Positions 53,141 to 63,947 of a DNA stretch of 64,000 bases are shown here, in pieces. Under the pieces are notes generated by a model, which worked only from the letters and a program-made list of their open reading frames with translations, ran no database searches and was not told where the DNA came from. The DNA comes from Azadirachta indica (Eukaryota; Streptophyta; Magnoliopsida; Sapindales; Meliaceae). Each line of letters opens with the position of its first letter. Within the stretch, counting starts at the first letter, position 1. Location: contig CM040449.1 of assembly GCA_022749755.1 (NCBI GenBank), forward strand, positions 3,057,157-3,121,156. Reading direction: 5' to 3'. The position numbers and the translations under genes were made by a program.

Positions 53141-53905
53141 AAAATGAATATATATCGTAAAATTGTAAAGTTTACTTTTGGTGGATAGTATTGCATAGAT
53201 GAACAGTACTGAATAAATAAATAGTATCGTATTATATAAGAGCACCGAAATACACCGAAAATACAGTTACTCATTTTTTACTTTCTTTACTAATGAGGTT
53301 GGTGTTAGGTGGAAAAAGTTTGAATTTGGGTAGTGGTTGGTAGGTGGAGAAATTTATGGAGTAAATTGTAGAATGTGTGTTGAAAAATGGGAGAAGGAAA
53401 TCACTATAAATACCTCATCCCTTTCACCATTCCATTAATCCCAAAAATCATCCTTTGAGAGTTTCTACAAAGAGAGAAAAATTAGTTTCTTTTTTGTGTT
53501 GTATTCTTCACTTAGAGTTGTTTCTCCTATTTTGAGAAAGAGTGTGAAATACTCCTATTTAGAGAGTTGTTCTTTCCTTATTATTAGAGAGAAAGAGAGT
53601 TGTAATTCTCATTTTAAAATAGTGAAATACTCATATACTTGCATGTAGTTTTTACCCTAATTTGTTTAGAGATTTTCCACGTAAAATATTTGTGTCGATT
53701 TATTTTGTTATTTTATTTTACTATGAATGGTTATACCTTTTACTTATTATTGTTATTTTGATGGACAGTTATACCTCCTATTTATTTATTGCTTTACGGT
53801 GATGAATGGTTATATCTCCTACATAACGTTTATTTTCATTATTTTCTCAATTTCATTGTAATTGTGTGTTTTACTTCGACTCTTAATTTTCTAATATATA
53901 TAAAA
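53141..53905. mobile_element. Probable solo LTR (Copia-like) in subtilase B intron 5
   Basis: Comparison with subtilase D shows extra sequence here that replaces the end of intron 5. It carries the layout of a plant LTR: a 5' part with GAACAGTACTGAATA, a TATA box (CTATAAATACC near 53404), a transcript-like part rich in GAGAGTTG, and CCCTAATTTGTTTAGAG, TTTTCCACGTAAAATATTTG near 53670, which resembles Copia LTR ends. No internal retrotransposon genes are present, so a solo LTR is the simplest reading. Ends and target duplication are not resolved. Confidence 0.55.
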
Positions 53906-54194
53906 CACCTTTCGGGAATTGCTATTACGCATTTCTGAATGAGACTCTGGTGAAAGGGAAAATTCATCGATGTGACAGTGATGATGATTTGATTTCATTG
54001 GAGTGGAAGAAGGATGAAATGAAAGGTCTTGGAGCTAAAGGTGTTATTATGATTGATGACAAGAGAAGAGCAGTGGCGTCCAATTATGGTTCGTTTCCAA
54101 TGACTGTTATCAGTTCCAAGGATGGGACCAAAATCCATGCTTATATCAACTCAACCAGGTGATAAATTGTTTGATTAGTTGCATCACTTTCTAG

Positions 54195-54195
<1 letters not shown>

Positions 54196-54252
<57 letters not shown>
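54196..54252. repeat. Compound (TC)n(TA)n microsatellite in subtilase B intron 6
   Basis: About twelve TC units are followed directly by about sixteen TA units. The matching intron of subtilase D lacks this expansion. Confidence 0.9.
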
Positions 54253-54255
<3 letters not shown>

Positions 54256-55675
54256 GTTTCAAAGATGCTTATTGATGAAAATTTATGATAGAAATCCATT
54301 GGCTAAAATTTTACCTACCGTGACTGTGCCAAAATGTAAACCAGCTCCTGCGATAGCATACTTCTCAGGTATAGGTCCTTCACTCTTGACATGCAATATT
54401 ATTAAGGTAAAGCTTCTTACTTACTCCCTCAAAGAAGAGAATACAATAATCCTTTCTCACAAAACTTATATGTTATCGTCTTGATTCTATGCAGCCTGAC
54501 ATCAGAGCACCAGGAGTTAACATACTTGCAGCTTGGATTGGCAATGATACAAATATAACACCGTCTATTCAACGTAATCTCAGGAACTTCCATGTCATGC
54601 CCACACGTGTCCGGAATTGTTGCCGCTATCAAATCCCAATATCCTGCATGGAGTCCTTCCACAATCAAATCAGCCATCATGATAACAGGTGAGAATCTAA
54701 CAACCAAATGTATAATAACTAAGTTATTTCAATATTAATATCTGATCGATCTGATGAATCTACAGCAATTCAAACCAACAATTTGAAGGCCCCAGTAAAG
54801 ACATACTCAGGCTCAGTAGCAACACCTTATGATTTTGGTGCAGGAGAAGTCAGCACAACCGCATCATTACAACCAGGATTGATTTACGAGACCACTACTC
54901 TTGACTACTTGAATTTTCTGTGTTACTATGGTTATGATGTATCAAAAATCAAAACGATTGCAAAAAACGATTCCCCAACGTTTTAGTTGTCCCGAGGACT
55001 CGAGAATTGATTCAATATCCAACATCAACTACCCGTCAATAGCAGTTTCAAGTTTCAACGGTAGTAAAGGCAGGACAATAAGTAGAACTGTCACAAATGT
55101 TGCCGAGGATAATGAAACGACCTACGCTGTAAGCGTTGACGCACCTGAAGGCTTAAATATCGAAGTGATCCCAGATGAACTCCAATTTACGAAGAAAGGG
55201 CAGAAGTTGAGCTACCGAGTGATTTTCTCTTCTGCTTTATCATCACTTGAGGGCGATGTTTTTGGTTCGATTACACGGTCTAATGGAAAATATGAAGTGC
55301 GTAGCCCATTTGTGGTTAGCGCGATTACGCAGTCTAATGTAAAATATAAAGTGGTAGCCCATTTGCTGTCAGCATTTAGTTAGTGTGATGATAATTAATA
55401 AGAAAGACAAATAATTGTGTATTACATGTCTTTCAATAATTAATTAAATAAAAATTCTATATAATCAAAAATATTATTGTTAAAAAATATGACTCTTTTT
55501 TTAAAAAACTCATATTTATGTTTAAGAAGGTTTTGTGGTCTATTTTCTAATAGAAATATCCTTAAAACGATTAAACTTAGCTAAGGGCTAGAGAATCAGT
55601 TTATAAAGCTATGGGAGAAGAAAATATGCTGAGATTAGATAATGGTTATTCTCTGTAGAGATGTAAGAAAACATG

Positions 55676-56450
55676 GACTTCCACTTTTGACAGTTGCTGC
55701 TTCCAGCATTGATAGAGATTTGGAGTCTGAGGTTGTTTTGGGTGGACTGGAAACCAAGTGATTAAGATATTGATATTCGATAGAATTATCTGATGAAGTT
55801 GTTCTTGCAACACTAGGCTTAGTTGTTTTCTGCATTTATTTGGATTGATCAGGGAAAAGGCATAACTTAATTTCTCAAATCTCCAAAAATCTTTTGTGCG
55901 TCGACTAATTTACGCAAAATCAGCTTGTAATTTAAAAGGCAATCCGGCAGCTGACATAGATGTGGATAAAGCAAGGTGCACGTAAACAGCAACAATATTT
56001 TAATTCCATGTAATCCAGGGAAAAAATCCTTCTGATTTATTGGGGAATTGCTATTACACATTTCTGAATTAGTCTCTGGTGAAAGGGAAAATTCTTCTCT
56101 GTGATAATGATGACGATATGCTTTCACTGGAGGGGAAGAAGGATGAAATGAAGGGTCTTGGAGCTACTGGTGTTATTATGATTGTTGACAAAAAAAAGAG
56201 AAGTAGCCACGCCGTTATGGTTCGTTTCCAATGACTGTGGGGCGAAAATCCATGTTTAAATAAACTCAAGCAAGTGACAAATTATTGATTATTTGCATCA
56301 ATTGCAGCCTTTAAGTGCGTAGCCCATCTGAATTGCAGTGCATGCAAATAATCAAATGATTCTACGCGAATGGGTTAATAAAGTGCGTAGCCCATTTATA
56401 AATGTTTCAATGAAAAGTTCTGAATTAATAAACATACTGTAATACCGCCT
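55676..56450 (+). pseudogene. Subtilase C, internal fragment pseudogene
   Basis: This fragment matches the end of exon 4 (LLTVAAS, IDRDLES-like text from 55676), exon 5 (about 55855-55975, with a frame break after KGI) and exon 6 (about 56046-56275, with in-frame stops and indels in the GTLVKGKILLCDNDD region). After that it jumps to the last bases of exon 9 (GTGCGTAGCCCATTT appears at 56314 and 56379) and a 3' UTR-like tail. Exons 1-3, exons 7-8 and most of exon 9 are missing. It lies directly after copy B and before the upstream block of copy D, so it is probably a leftover of an unequal crossover. Confidence 0.85.
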
Positions 56451-57564
56451 GTCAAAGTATATAATAACAGAAAAGAATTTTGGAAGTGAGGCTGCCTCAC
56501 AATTCACACCAATATAAGGTGACAATCCAACTGAAGGAGGTGGATTCCACTTTTGACATACGATATATCTTAGCTTGATCCGGAAGCAAGAAAAATTAAT
56601 GGCGAGAGTGGAGCACTCGTAGCATTTGTCATGAGACACTCAGGACAGTAGAAAGCGTGATTTACTCCAAATCCTGAGAATACTATTAATTATATCGGCA
56701 CATTGTTATCTTGCTTGATTATTCTCGACAACCCACTTTCTGTAATCGAATGAAAAAAACAATCAAATATAGTATTCAACGTGCATTCAAGACATTTAAT
56801 GTAATCACTGTCATTGTCCGCTATCTTGTATTATTATTATTTCTTTTTTTTGGGCAAAAGCATTACAAGTGGAGCATCTAATAGATAAGTGCAATGACTA
56901 AAAGCATTTTTTCACGTTGCCAAAGTTTCTGTGTGCAATATTATTATTGGTGAGTTCACCCCATTGAAGACACTCATTTTAATTGGGGACCCACCAACAA
57001 GGACGTAGTATAGACTTGAAACTTAAAATAGTTTCAGGTGACAAAGTCATATATAATTGGAATCAAATGAAATGGACATAAAGAACCACGCTGCCTAAAC
57101 CATTGCTCTTAATTTAGGGCTTAAGATGTTGTCCGTAAAACATCATGCTGCCTAAACGATTAAAGATATATTCTTGTCTTTTCAGTGTGAAATGGTGTCG
57201 ATTTAGTTCTAACGTTCTTAACGGCAATCCCTTTTAGCATTAGATGGATTTAATCAAAATTGGTTTTAGGAACTAAAAAAAGTGAAATAAAGGTAAAAAT
57301 ATTAGGGATATTAGTAATACAAGTGTCAAAATAATTGATTGAAATGACATTTTACAAAATCGTTTGGGATTAGGGAGTACGATTAAGTTTTAGCCAATGG
57401 CATTGGATAAGCACGTATCAAATTTTGCCAATATACTAATAATCCACTCAGTATCAAAGTTAACGATTATAATAATAACGCCACTAAGTTGGCTGGAATG
57501 ATTTTCATTTTATTAAAGCCCTTGCAGTACGCCTAGAAAGCTATCTAAATTCTGGGTTGCAGCC
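56451..57564. other. Spacer and upstream region of subtilase D
   Basis: Holds the conserved block (56485-56625) and about 0.9 kb of AT-rich sequence leading to the start codon of subtilase D. No gene was seen. Confidence 0.55.
56485..56625. repeat. Conserved upstream block, copy 3 (subtilase D)
   Basis: Starts with GTGAGGCTGCCTCACAATTC and continues with GAAGGAGGTGGATTCCACTT, TTTTGACATACGAT and AAAATTAATGGCGAGAGTGG. It is the best-preserved copy, about 1 kb before the subtilase D ATG. Confidence 0.8.
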
Positions 57565-60500
57565 ATGAAAAGCCTTGCAATTTTCTTTTTGGTCTTTTTT
57601 CTCTTCCTTGTTTCATCTTCCGTAAATAACACTAGAGCAGCTCAAGACAATAATAATGGTGTTTATATCGTGTACATGGGAGCAGCAACTTCGACGAATG
57701 GTTCACTAAGGGATGACCATGCTCAGCTACTGGCCTCCGTCTTGAAACGGTGATATATATGTTTGAATTTCAATGAATAATTTTGATCTTAAATTTACTG
57801 GTTTATATTCAATAGGAGATTGGCTTAAGAAAGTAATAAGTTGAAATTATTTTCTTTGTGCTATCTAGAAAAGAAAATGCTCTGTTACACAGTTACAAAC
57901 ATGGCTTCTCGGGGTTCGCAGTTCTTCTATCAGCAGAAGAAGCCAATGCACTATCGAAGAAACCAGGAGTTGTATCAGTGTTTCGTGATCCAATACTACA
58001 ACTCCACACAACCCGTTCTTGGGATTTCTTAATGTACCAAATTGATAAATCGATTGACCTAAGTCCCAGTTCAGATTCTGAGTCGCTGTCTCAGGGATCA
58101 GACACTGTAATTGGCGTCCTAGACACAGGTGTTCATTTATAAATAATGAGTAGAACTACACAGAATTAAATGTGATAGTTATTACAAATTATATAAGTGT
58201 TTCTTTTACAAAAGCTGTAAGTTAATTGCATTTTAATCTATATTGAACTCAGGTATTTGGCCTGAGTCAGAGAGTTTCAATGACACAGCAATGGGTCCAA
58301 TTCCAATAAGATGGAAGGGATCTTGCAAGGCAGGAGAAAAGAGCACATCCTTCAAATGCAATAGGTCGAAACCATGAAATGACAAAATAAAAAAAAAATG
58401 TTACCCTTATCATATTATACATCAATTTACTTATTTATGGTGGTTATTAACATTTCATAATTTGTATCAGAAAGATAATTGGAGCAAAATTTTACGATAG
58501 AGAAGATGACTTAGCAGCAAAATACCAATCAGCTAGAGACACGATTGGGCATGGTACCCATGTGGCTGCAACGGCTGCCGGACGTGCGGTACGGAGTGCA
58601 TCTTACTATGGACTCGCTGCGGGGACTGCTGTAGGTGGGTCACCTAAGTCAAGGATCGCTGTGTATAGAGTATGTTCACCTGATTATGGATGCACTGGAT
58701 CCAATATATTAGCCGCATTTGATGATGCTATTGCGGATGGGGTGGATATCTTATCGTTATCACTTGGTGGAGAAGGAGGAATTAAGCGCGAACTTACCGA
58801 TGATCCGATTGCCCTTGGAGGGTTGCACGCGGTGGAGCACGGGATCACGGTGGTTTGCTCCGCCGGCAATGACGGGCCTTCCAAAGGAACAGTTGTGAAT
58901 TATGCACCTTGGCTTTTGACTGTTGCTGCTTCTACCATTGACAGAGATTTTGAGTCCGACGTTGTTTTGGGTGGAAACCAAGTGATTAAGGTATTGATAC
59001 TCTTAATAGAATTAGCTGATAAAAATTATTCCTGCAACATCAGGTCAAGTGCTTTTCCCGAATTTGATTGATCAGGGAGAAGGCATAAATTTTTCTAATC
59101 TCCAAAAAGCTCCAGTGTATCCGCTAATTTATGCGAAATCAGCCGCTAATTTTAAAGGCAATCCCGCTGACATAGATGTAGATAAAGCAAGGTACATGTA
59201 ATCAGCAACAAATTCTATTTCAATATAATTCTTTAATATGTTCTGAGGAAGGGAAAAAATCCTTTTGATTTATTCAGGAATTGCTATTATGCGTTTGTGA
59301 ATGGGACTCTGGTGAAAGGAAAAATTCTTCTATGTGACAACGATGATGATTTGCTTTCACTGGAGGGGAAGAAGGATGAAATGAAAGGTCTTGGTGCAAA
59401 AGGTGTTATTATGATTGATGACAAAAGAAGAGCGGTAGCATCCACTTATGGTTCGTTTCCGATGACTGTGATCAGTTCCAAGGATGGGGCCAAAATCCAT
59501 GCTTATATCAACTCAACCAGGTGATAAAAGTATTAATTATTTACATCAGTTGCAGCTCTTTTAGATATATCAATGATCAAAGATGCTTATTAATGAAGAA
59601 TACAAAAAAATTTCTGATAGAAAACCGGTGGTTACAATTTTACCTACCGTAACAATATCAAAATATACGCCAGCTCCTGCGGTTGCATACTTCTCGGGTA
59701 GAGGTCCTTCACTCTTAACAAGGAATATTATCAAGGTAAAATTTCCTACTATCTCAATGACTATGCAGAACAGAATAATCGTTTATGACAAACTTACCTG
59801 TCGTTTTGATTTCATGCAGCCTGATATCACAGCACCAGGAGTTAACATACTGGCAGCTTGGATGGGCAATGATACAGATCTTACTCCAGAAAACAAAAAA
59901 CCTCCTCAATTTAGTTTAAAGTCAGGAACTTCGATGTCATGCCCACATGTGTCCGGAATTGCTGCCAGTATCAAATCTCAGAATCCCACATGGAGTCCCT
60001 CTGCAATCAAATCAGCTATCATGACAACAGGTGACGATCTAAAAACCAATTTTACAGGAATTAGGTTTGAATTTTAACTGATCGATCTATAACATAATCT
60101 GTTGTGAATCTGCAGCAATTCAAACAAACAATTTGAGGGCTCCAATAACCACAAATTCAGGCTCAGCATCAACACCTTATGATTGTGGTTCTGGAGAAGT
60201 CAGCACAGCTGCAGCATTACAACCAGGGTTGGTTTATGAAACCACTACTCTTGACCGCTTGAATTTTTTGTGCTACTATGGGTATAATGTATCGACAATC
60301 AAGATTATTGCAAAAACTATTCCCAAAGGTTTTAGCTGTTCCGAGGGGTCGCATGTTGATCTAATATCCGACATCAACTACCCATCAATAGCAATCTCCG
60401 GTTTCAATGGGAAAAAGAGCAGGATAATAAGTAGAACCGTCACAAATGTTGCCGGAGATAACGAAACCATTTACTCTGTAAGTATTGATGCACCTGAAGG

Positions 60501-60684
60501 CTTAAATGTCAAAGTGATTCCAGAAAAACTGCCATTTACGAAGAAGGGGCAGAAGTTGAGTTACCAAGTGATTTTCTCTGCCGTTCTATCCTCACTAAAG
60601 GAAGATGTCTTTGGTTCAATTACGTGGTCTAATGGAAAATATAAAGTGCGCAGCCCATTTGTGGTCAGTAGTAACAGAAGTTAG
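57565..60684 (+). CDS. Subtilase D, CO2-response secreted protease-like (SBT5.2 type), intact
   Basis: Nine exons (57565-57749, 57869-58128, 58253-58364, 58471-58990, 59076-59191, 59278-59520, 59621-59735, 59820-60030, 60116-60684) give 776 residues. Five of the nine exons have exactly the lengths of copy A. Signal peptide, I9 propeptide, S8 domain with PA insert and Fn3-like domain are all present. The catalytic set is complete: Asp147 (VLDTG), His213 (GHGTH), Asn319 (SAGNDGP) and Ser555 (GTSMSCPH). Small departures from copy A are VFRDP for VFPDP in the propeptide and TPYDCGSGE for TPYDFGAGE in the C-terminal part. Its PA insert (KKDEMKGLGAKGVIMIDDKR) equals that of pseudogene B, so B and D are closer to each other than to A. 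Expression is not deducible here. Confidence 0.94.
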
Positions 60685-61745
60685 AGAATGTAATGACTAA
60701 TGAATAAAAAAGATATATATATATATATATATTTGTCACATATATTTCCTGTTTGCTCCAACAATTTCCAAGTGAGGCTGCCTCACAATTCACACCAACA
60801 ACAACAAGGGTGTCAATCCAATTGAAGGATGTGGATTCCACTTAATTTTGTCATACAACTGTACATATAAAGGGCGTGCAAAAGTGGAGCACTTATAGCA
60901 GTACTATTCAGTGAACAACAATTTTCCTTTCATTACATGGGATTGATTCCAAATTCTAAGATGCAAGTGGATGATGCTTCATAGATAATTAAGCATAATG
61001 CCCAAAACCATTTCTTCATATCGGGGAAATTTGTTTGCCTAACTAAGTTTTTTGTGTAGGGGCATTTATTTATTTATTAATAATGTTAAACATACAATTT
61101 TTTTTAAATATAAAGCATGTATAATTAATACTGTACTAATAAATCAAATCAATTTGTATAAAAAATTTATAGAAGTGTTTATATACTTAACATCATCCGT
61201 TATTGTTCATTTTCTATCTATCTATCTATCTATCTATATATATATATGTATATACTGAATTCACAGCATTAAAACACTCAATTGTATTTCCGACCCACCA
61301 ACATCCGGTGCAGGGGCTGTATATTAGACCTAACAAATTGTCATCGGAATATTATTTTAAAGAATCAAATGAGCATAAAAAGCACGTTGAAATTTTCTGC
61401 TTATTAGGGTACCATTTACAGCCAGCGGTATCAACACAACTTTACTTTAACCCCCTAGTCTTTTGTAAAATTTCACTCTATTCCGCAGAAGAAGTTGGAA
61501 GTCGGTTTTAATCAAGACTAGAGTGAAGCAAAAATATAATATTAGACACTGTTTTTACGATATGTATGAAACCAGTAGTCTACGGAGAAAGAGAGAAAGT
61601 GAGATGTCGCACGTATCACACTTTGCCTAAACATACAAATACTCCACTCATCGTCTAATTATTATAACATTGACTTCGCTGATATAACTTTTCCTCTTGG
61701 TTAAATCCATTGCAGTAGCTAGATAGCTAAATCTCGGTTACAGCC
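60685..61745. other. Spacer between subtilases D and E
   Basis: Subtilase D 3' UTR with a TA run near 60714, the conserved block at 60771-60900, and AT-rich sequence with an (ATCT)n microsatellite at 61213-61237. No gene was seen. Confidence 0.55.
60771..60900. repeat. Conserved upstream block, copy 4 (subtilase E)
   Basis: Shares GTGAGGCTGCCTCACAATTC, GTGTCAATCCAATTGAAGGA, GTGGATTCCACTT and GCAAAAGTGGAGCACT with the other copies, about 850-970 bp upstream of the decayed start of pseudogene E. Confidence 0.75.
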
Positions 61746-62900
61746 TTGAAAGGCCTTTCTTTCAATTTTCCTTTTTGGTCTTATTCCTCTTATCTCATTT
61801 CTCGTAAATTAATGCTAGAGCAGCTCGAGTGAATAATAAATGGTGTTTAATTATAGCGTGTACATGGGAGCAATGACTTAAAAAGAATTAATGGTTCATT
61901 AACGGGTGACCATGTTCAGCTATTGTCCACTGTCTCAGAACGGTGAAAATACATGGTTGAATCTTTATCGGATTTTGATATTAAATTTACTTGTTACATA
62001 CAGTTTGAAGTTAATAATAAGTTGAAATTTCCTTTTGCGCCATTTAGGAAAGAACACAGTTACAGAGATAGGTTTGCAGCTCCTTTATCAGAAGAAGAGG
62101 CACATGCATTATCCCAGAGGGAGGAGTTTGTATCAGTAGTCTTTCCCGTTCCCACAATGCAACTACACACAATTCTCGTTCTTGGAATTTCTTCAAGTAC
62201 AAAACTGATCCAAATCCTAGTTCAGATACTGAGTCACCCTCTAAGGGATCAGACACCTTAATTGGCATCCTAGGCACAGCTAAGAATTACATGGTTACTG
62301 CATATATGACATTATGAGTTAGTTTCCTTTTCAAAAATAGCAGGTTAATTGGATTTTAATTCCTAGACATGGTAATTAGGTATGTGGCCGAAGTCAGACA
62401 GCTTCAATGACAATGCCAACACGGGGGAAGAGGTAAATAAATTTGGCTTCTTAATCACCTACTTATATTTGCTTATCATGATATCTCATGTAACCTGAAC
62501 CAGTGGCTAAAAATATTTGGTAGCGTTTGCACTTACACATCAAGTTACATAATAATGGTGTTCACCAACGTTTCATAATTTGTATCTGATAGATAATTCT
62601 AGGGGACAACTTTGCAGCAAAATCCCAGTCAGTTAGAGGCGTGAATGGGCACGGCACTCATGAGGATGAGGCTAAAACCGCCGCAGGATGTGCGGGTGAG
62701 GGGCACGGGGGCGGCTGTGGGTAGGTCTCCTGGCTCAAGGATTGCGGTTTATAGGGCCGGCATGCTCCCATGAAAAAGAATGCACTGGATCAAATATGAT
62801 TAGCTGCACTTGATTATGCATGCTATTGCTGATGGGTGGATATCCTCTCGTTATCATTTGGATTAGGAGGAAACAAGCTTAACCTTACCATCCGATCATT
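61746..62900 (+). pseudogene. Subtilase E, 5'-half pseudogene
   Basis: Homology covers exon 1 (from 61746), exon 2 (about 62048-62279), exon 3 (about 62380-62430) and the first two thirds of exon 4 (about 62593-62897), then ends abruptly. The start codon is TTG in place of ATG. Exon 1 has stops and indels around the GAATS region. The codon of the catalytic Asp reads GGC (ILGT for ILDT), and the following donor is CT instead of GT. Exon 4 keeps GHGTH but then collapses into frameshifts. Exons 5-9 are absent. It is the most decayed unit, at the right edge of the array. Confidence 0.88.
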
Positions 62901-63251
62901 TCATTGCATGAAAACCAAACATGACATTGAAGCTGAAATCACAACTAATCAAAGAGAATTCATTTCACAGTGAGACACTCAGGCCATTTTCCAAATCATA
63001 AAGTTTGCATCGCTAAACTTGTCCGTATTTTTTCAGGAAAATGGCACTTGATTAGCAGCATCACCATTTCTTTCTTTTCCTTCTTGTTCCAATTTCTCTA
63101 AAGAAGAAGATATAAAAATCAGTATCTGAGACTAGGGTATACAAAAATGGAAGTTAAAAATCTATATACTGGTTTACAAAATTATTAATCGTGTAGGGAA
63201 CCAGTGTCTTCTGAACGATAGATAAGAACCAAAATTTGCTGATGGTGGTGA
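62901..63251. other. Spacer / 3' UTR of the last gene
   Basis: Short interval between the end of pseudogene E homology and the stop codon of the minus-strand gene; probably that gene's 3' UTR. Nothing else was recognised. Confidence 0.5.
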
Positions 63252-63947
63252 TCAAAAGAACCAGTTACACCGAAGCATAAGGGCTAGTACTTTGGCATCT
63301 CTATCCACCACATAGGCAACACCTGGCTTCAAGCTGAATCTCTTATCTAAAGTAAGATCTATAAAAGATTCAATCTGGTATTGATCCAATCCTTTAGGAC
63401 CATCAAATATTCCACTGAAACTGGCACCCCATCCTAATTCATCTTCACAATTATTGGAAATGGTAACAGCCCAACGTAAATGTTTGGAATCTGAATTTTG
63501 CATCTCGACCCAGCTACCAATTTTTGTGCTCTCATCAAGTTCTGTTTCCAGCTTCAGAGCAATAGAACCTGTGGACAGAATTTGCCGACTGTTTATTCCC
63601 AAAGGAGCAGCACTGGCTTCAACTGTTCTCTCGGGATCCTTGTTCTGTTTCAGAAAGCCTACTGGAACTGTAAGAGATCCAAGACTGACAAAGTGATTAA
63701 ATGATTTAGGCCCTTGCTGAAGACCCATAAGAGAGAGTTTTACTCTTGACAGCTGACAGGCAACTTGCCCAAAAGTGCTGAAGCAGTGCCCAATTCCATC
63801 ATAACCTAGCTGTGTTCCCAGCCCAGAAACAGATTGAGCCAATGAAGCAACAACATTGGGCTTTCTAACCATTAAGCCAATGGCACCACCATTATGCTGA
63901 TTCAAGAGGGATGGGTCAAAAGATGAAATATTAGTGAGGCCTCTTCC
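63252..63947 (-). CDS. Conserved protein of unknown identity, C-terminal exon
   Basis: One minus-strand exon of 231 codons plus stop, starting after an acceptor-like TTCGCAG (63954-63948). In-frame sequence further upstream meets a stop at once, so the 5' part must be spliced from exons beyond the window. The protein has many short alternating hydrophobic/polar stretches (WAVTISNNCEDELGWGASFS, FIDLTLDKRFSLKPG) and ends in an aromatic CNWFF. This strand-rich pattern with a terminal aromatic residue would fit an outer-envelope or mitochondrial beta-barrel, but I do not recognise the family and give no function. Codon use and lack of stops support a real coding exon. Confidence 0.7.
   Translation of the reverse strand, partial: GRGLTNISSFDPSLLNQHNGGAIGLMVRKPNVVASLAQSVSGLGTQLGYDGIGHCFSTFGQVACQLSRVKLSLMGLQQGPKSFNHFVSLGSLTVPVGFLKQNKDPERTVEASAAPLGINSRQILSTGSIALKLETELDESTKIGSWVEMQNSDSKHLRWAVTISNNCEDELGWGASFSGIFDGPKGLDQYQIESFIDLTLDKRFSLKPGVAYVVDRDAKVLALMLRCNWFF

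Larger units (their letters stand above)
51386..55383 (+). pseudogene. Subtilase B, full-length pseudogene
   Basis: All nine exons can be aligned with copies A and D (51386-51561, 51682-51945, 52073-52181, 52360-52876, 52959-53074, 53916-54158, 54292-54406, 54495-about 54690, 54766-55383), but the frame is broken. An extra 4 bp at about 51821-51824 after the LKLH codons shifts frame and gives a stop within 50 bp. About 17 bp are missing near 54563-54575, just before the active-site Ser region. One extra base near 54966 shifts the C-terminal domain. The acceptor of exon 6 is lost: the base triplet before GAATTGC is CGG instead of CAG, beside a roughly 765-bp insertion in intron 5. The Asp and His regions (GILDT, GHGTL) are still readable. 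The C-terminus ends in a small local duplication instead of the usual tail. It cannot make a full protease. Confidence 0.93.

Noticed and set aside
56352..56639. Minus-strand 95-codon frame overlapping the conserved upstream block
   Set aside because: It is antisense to the subtilase C tail and block copy 3, with no protein resemblance. The equivalent frame is not kept at the other block copies as far as I can see.
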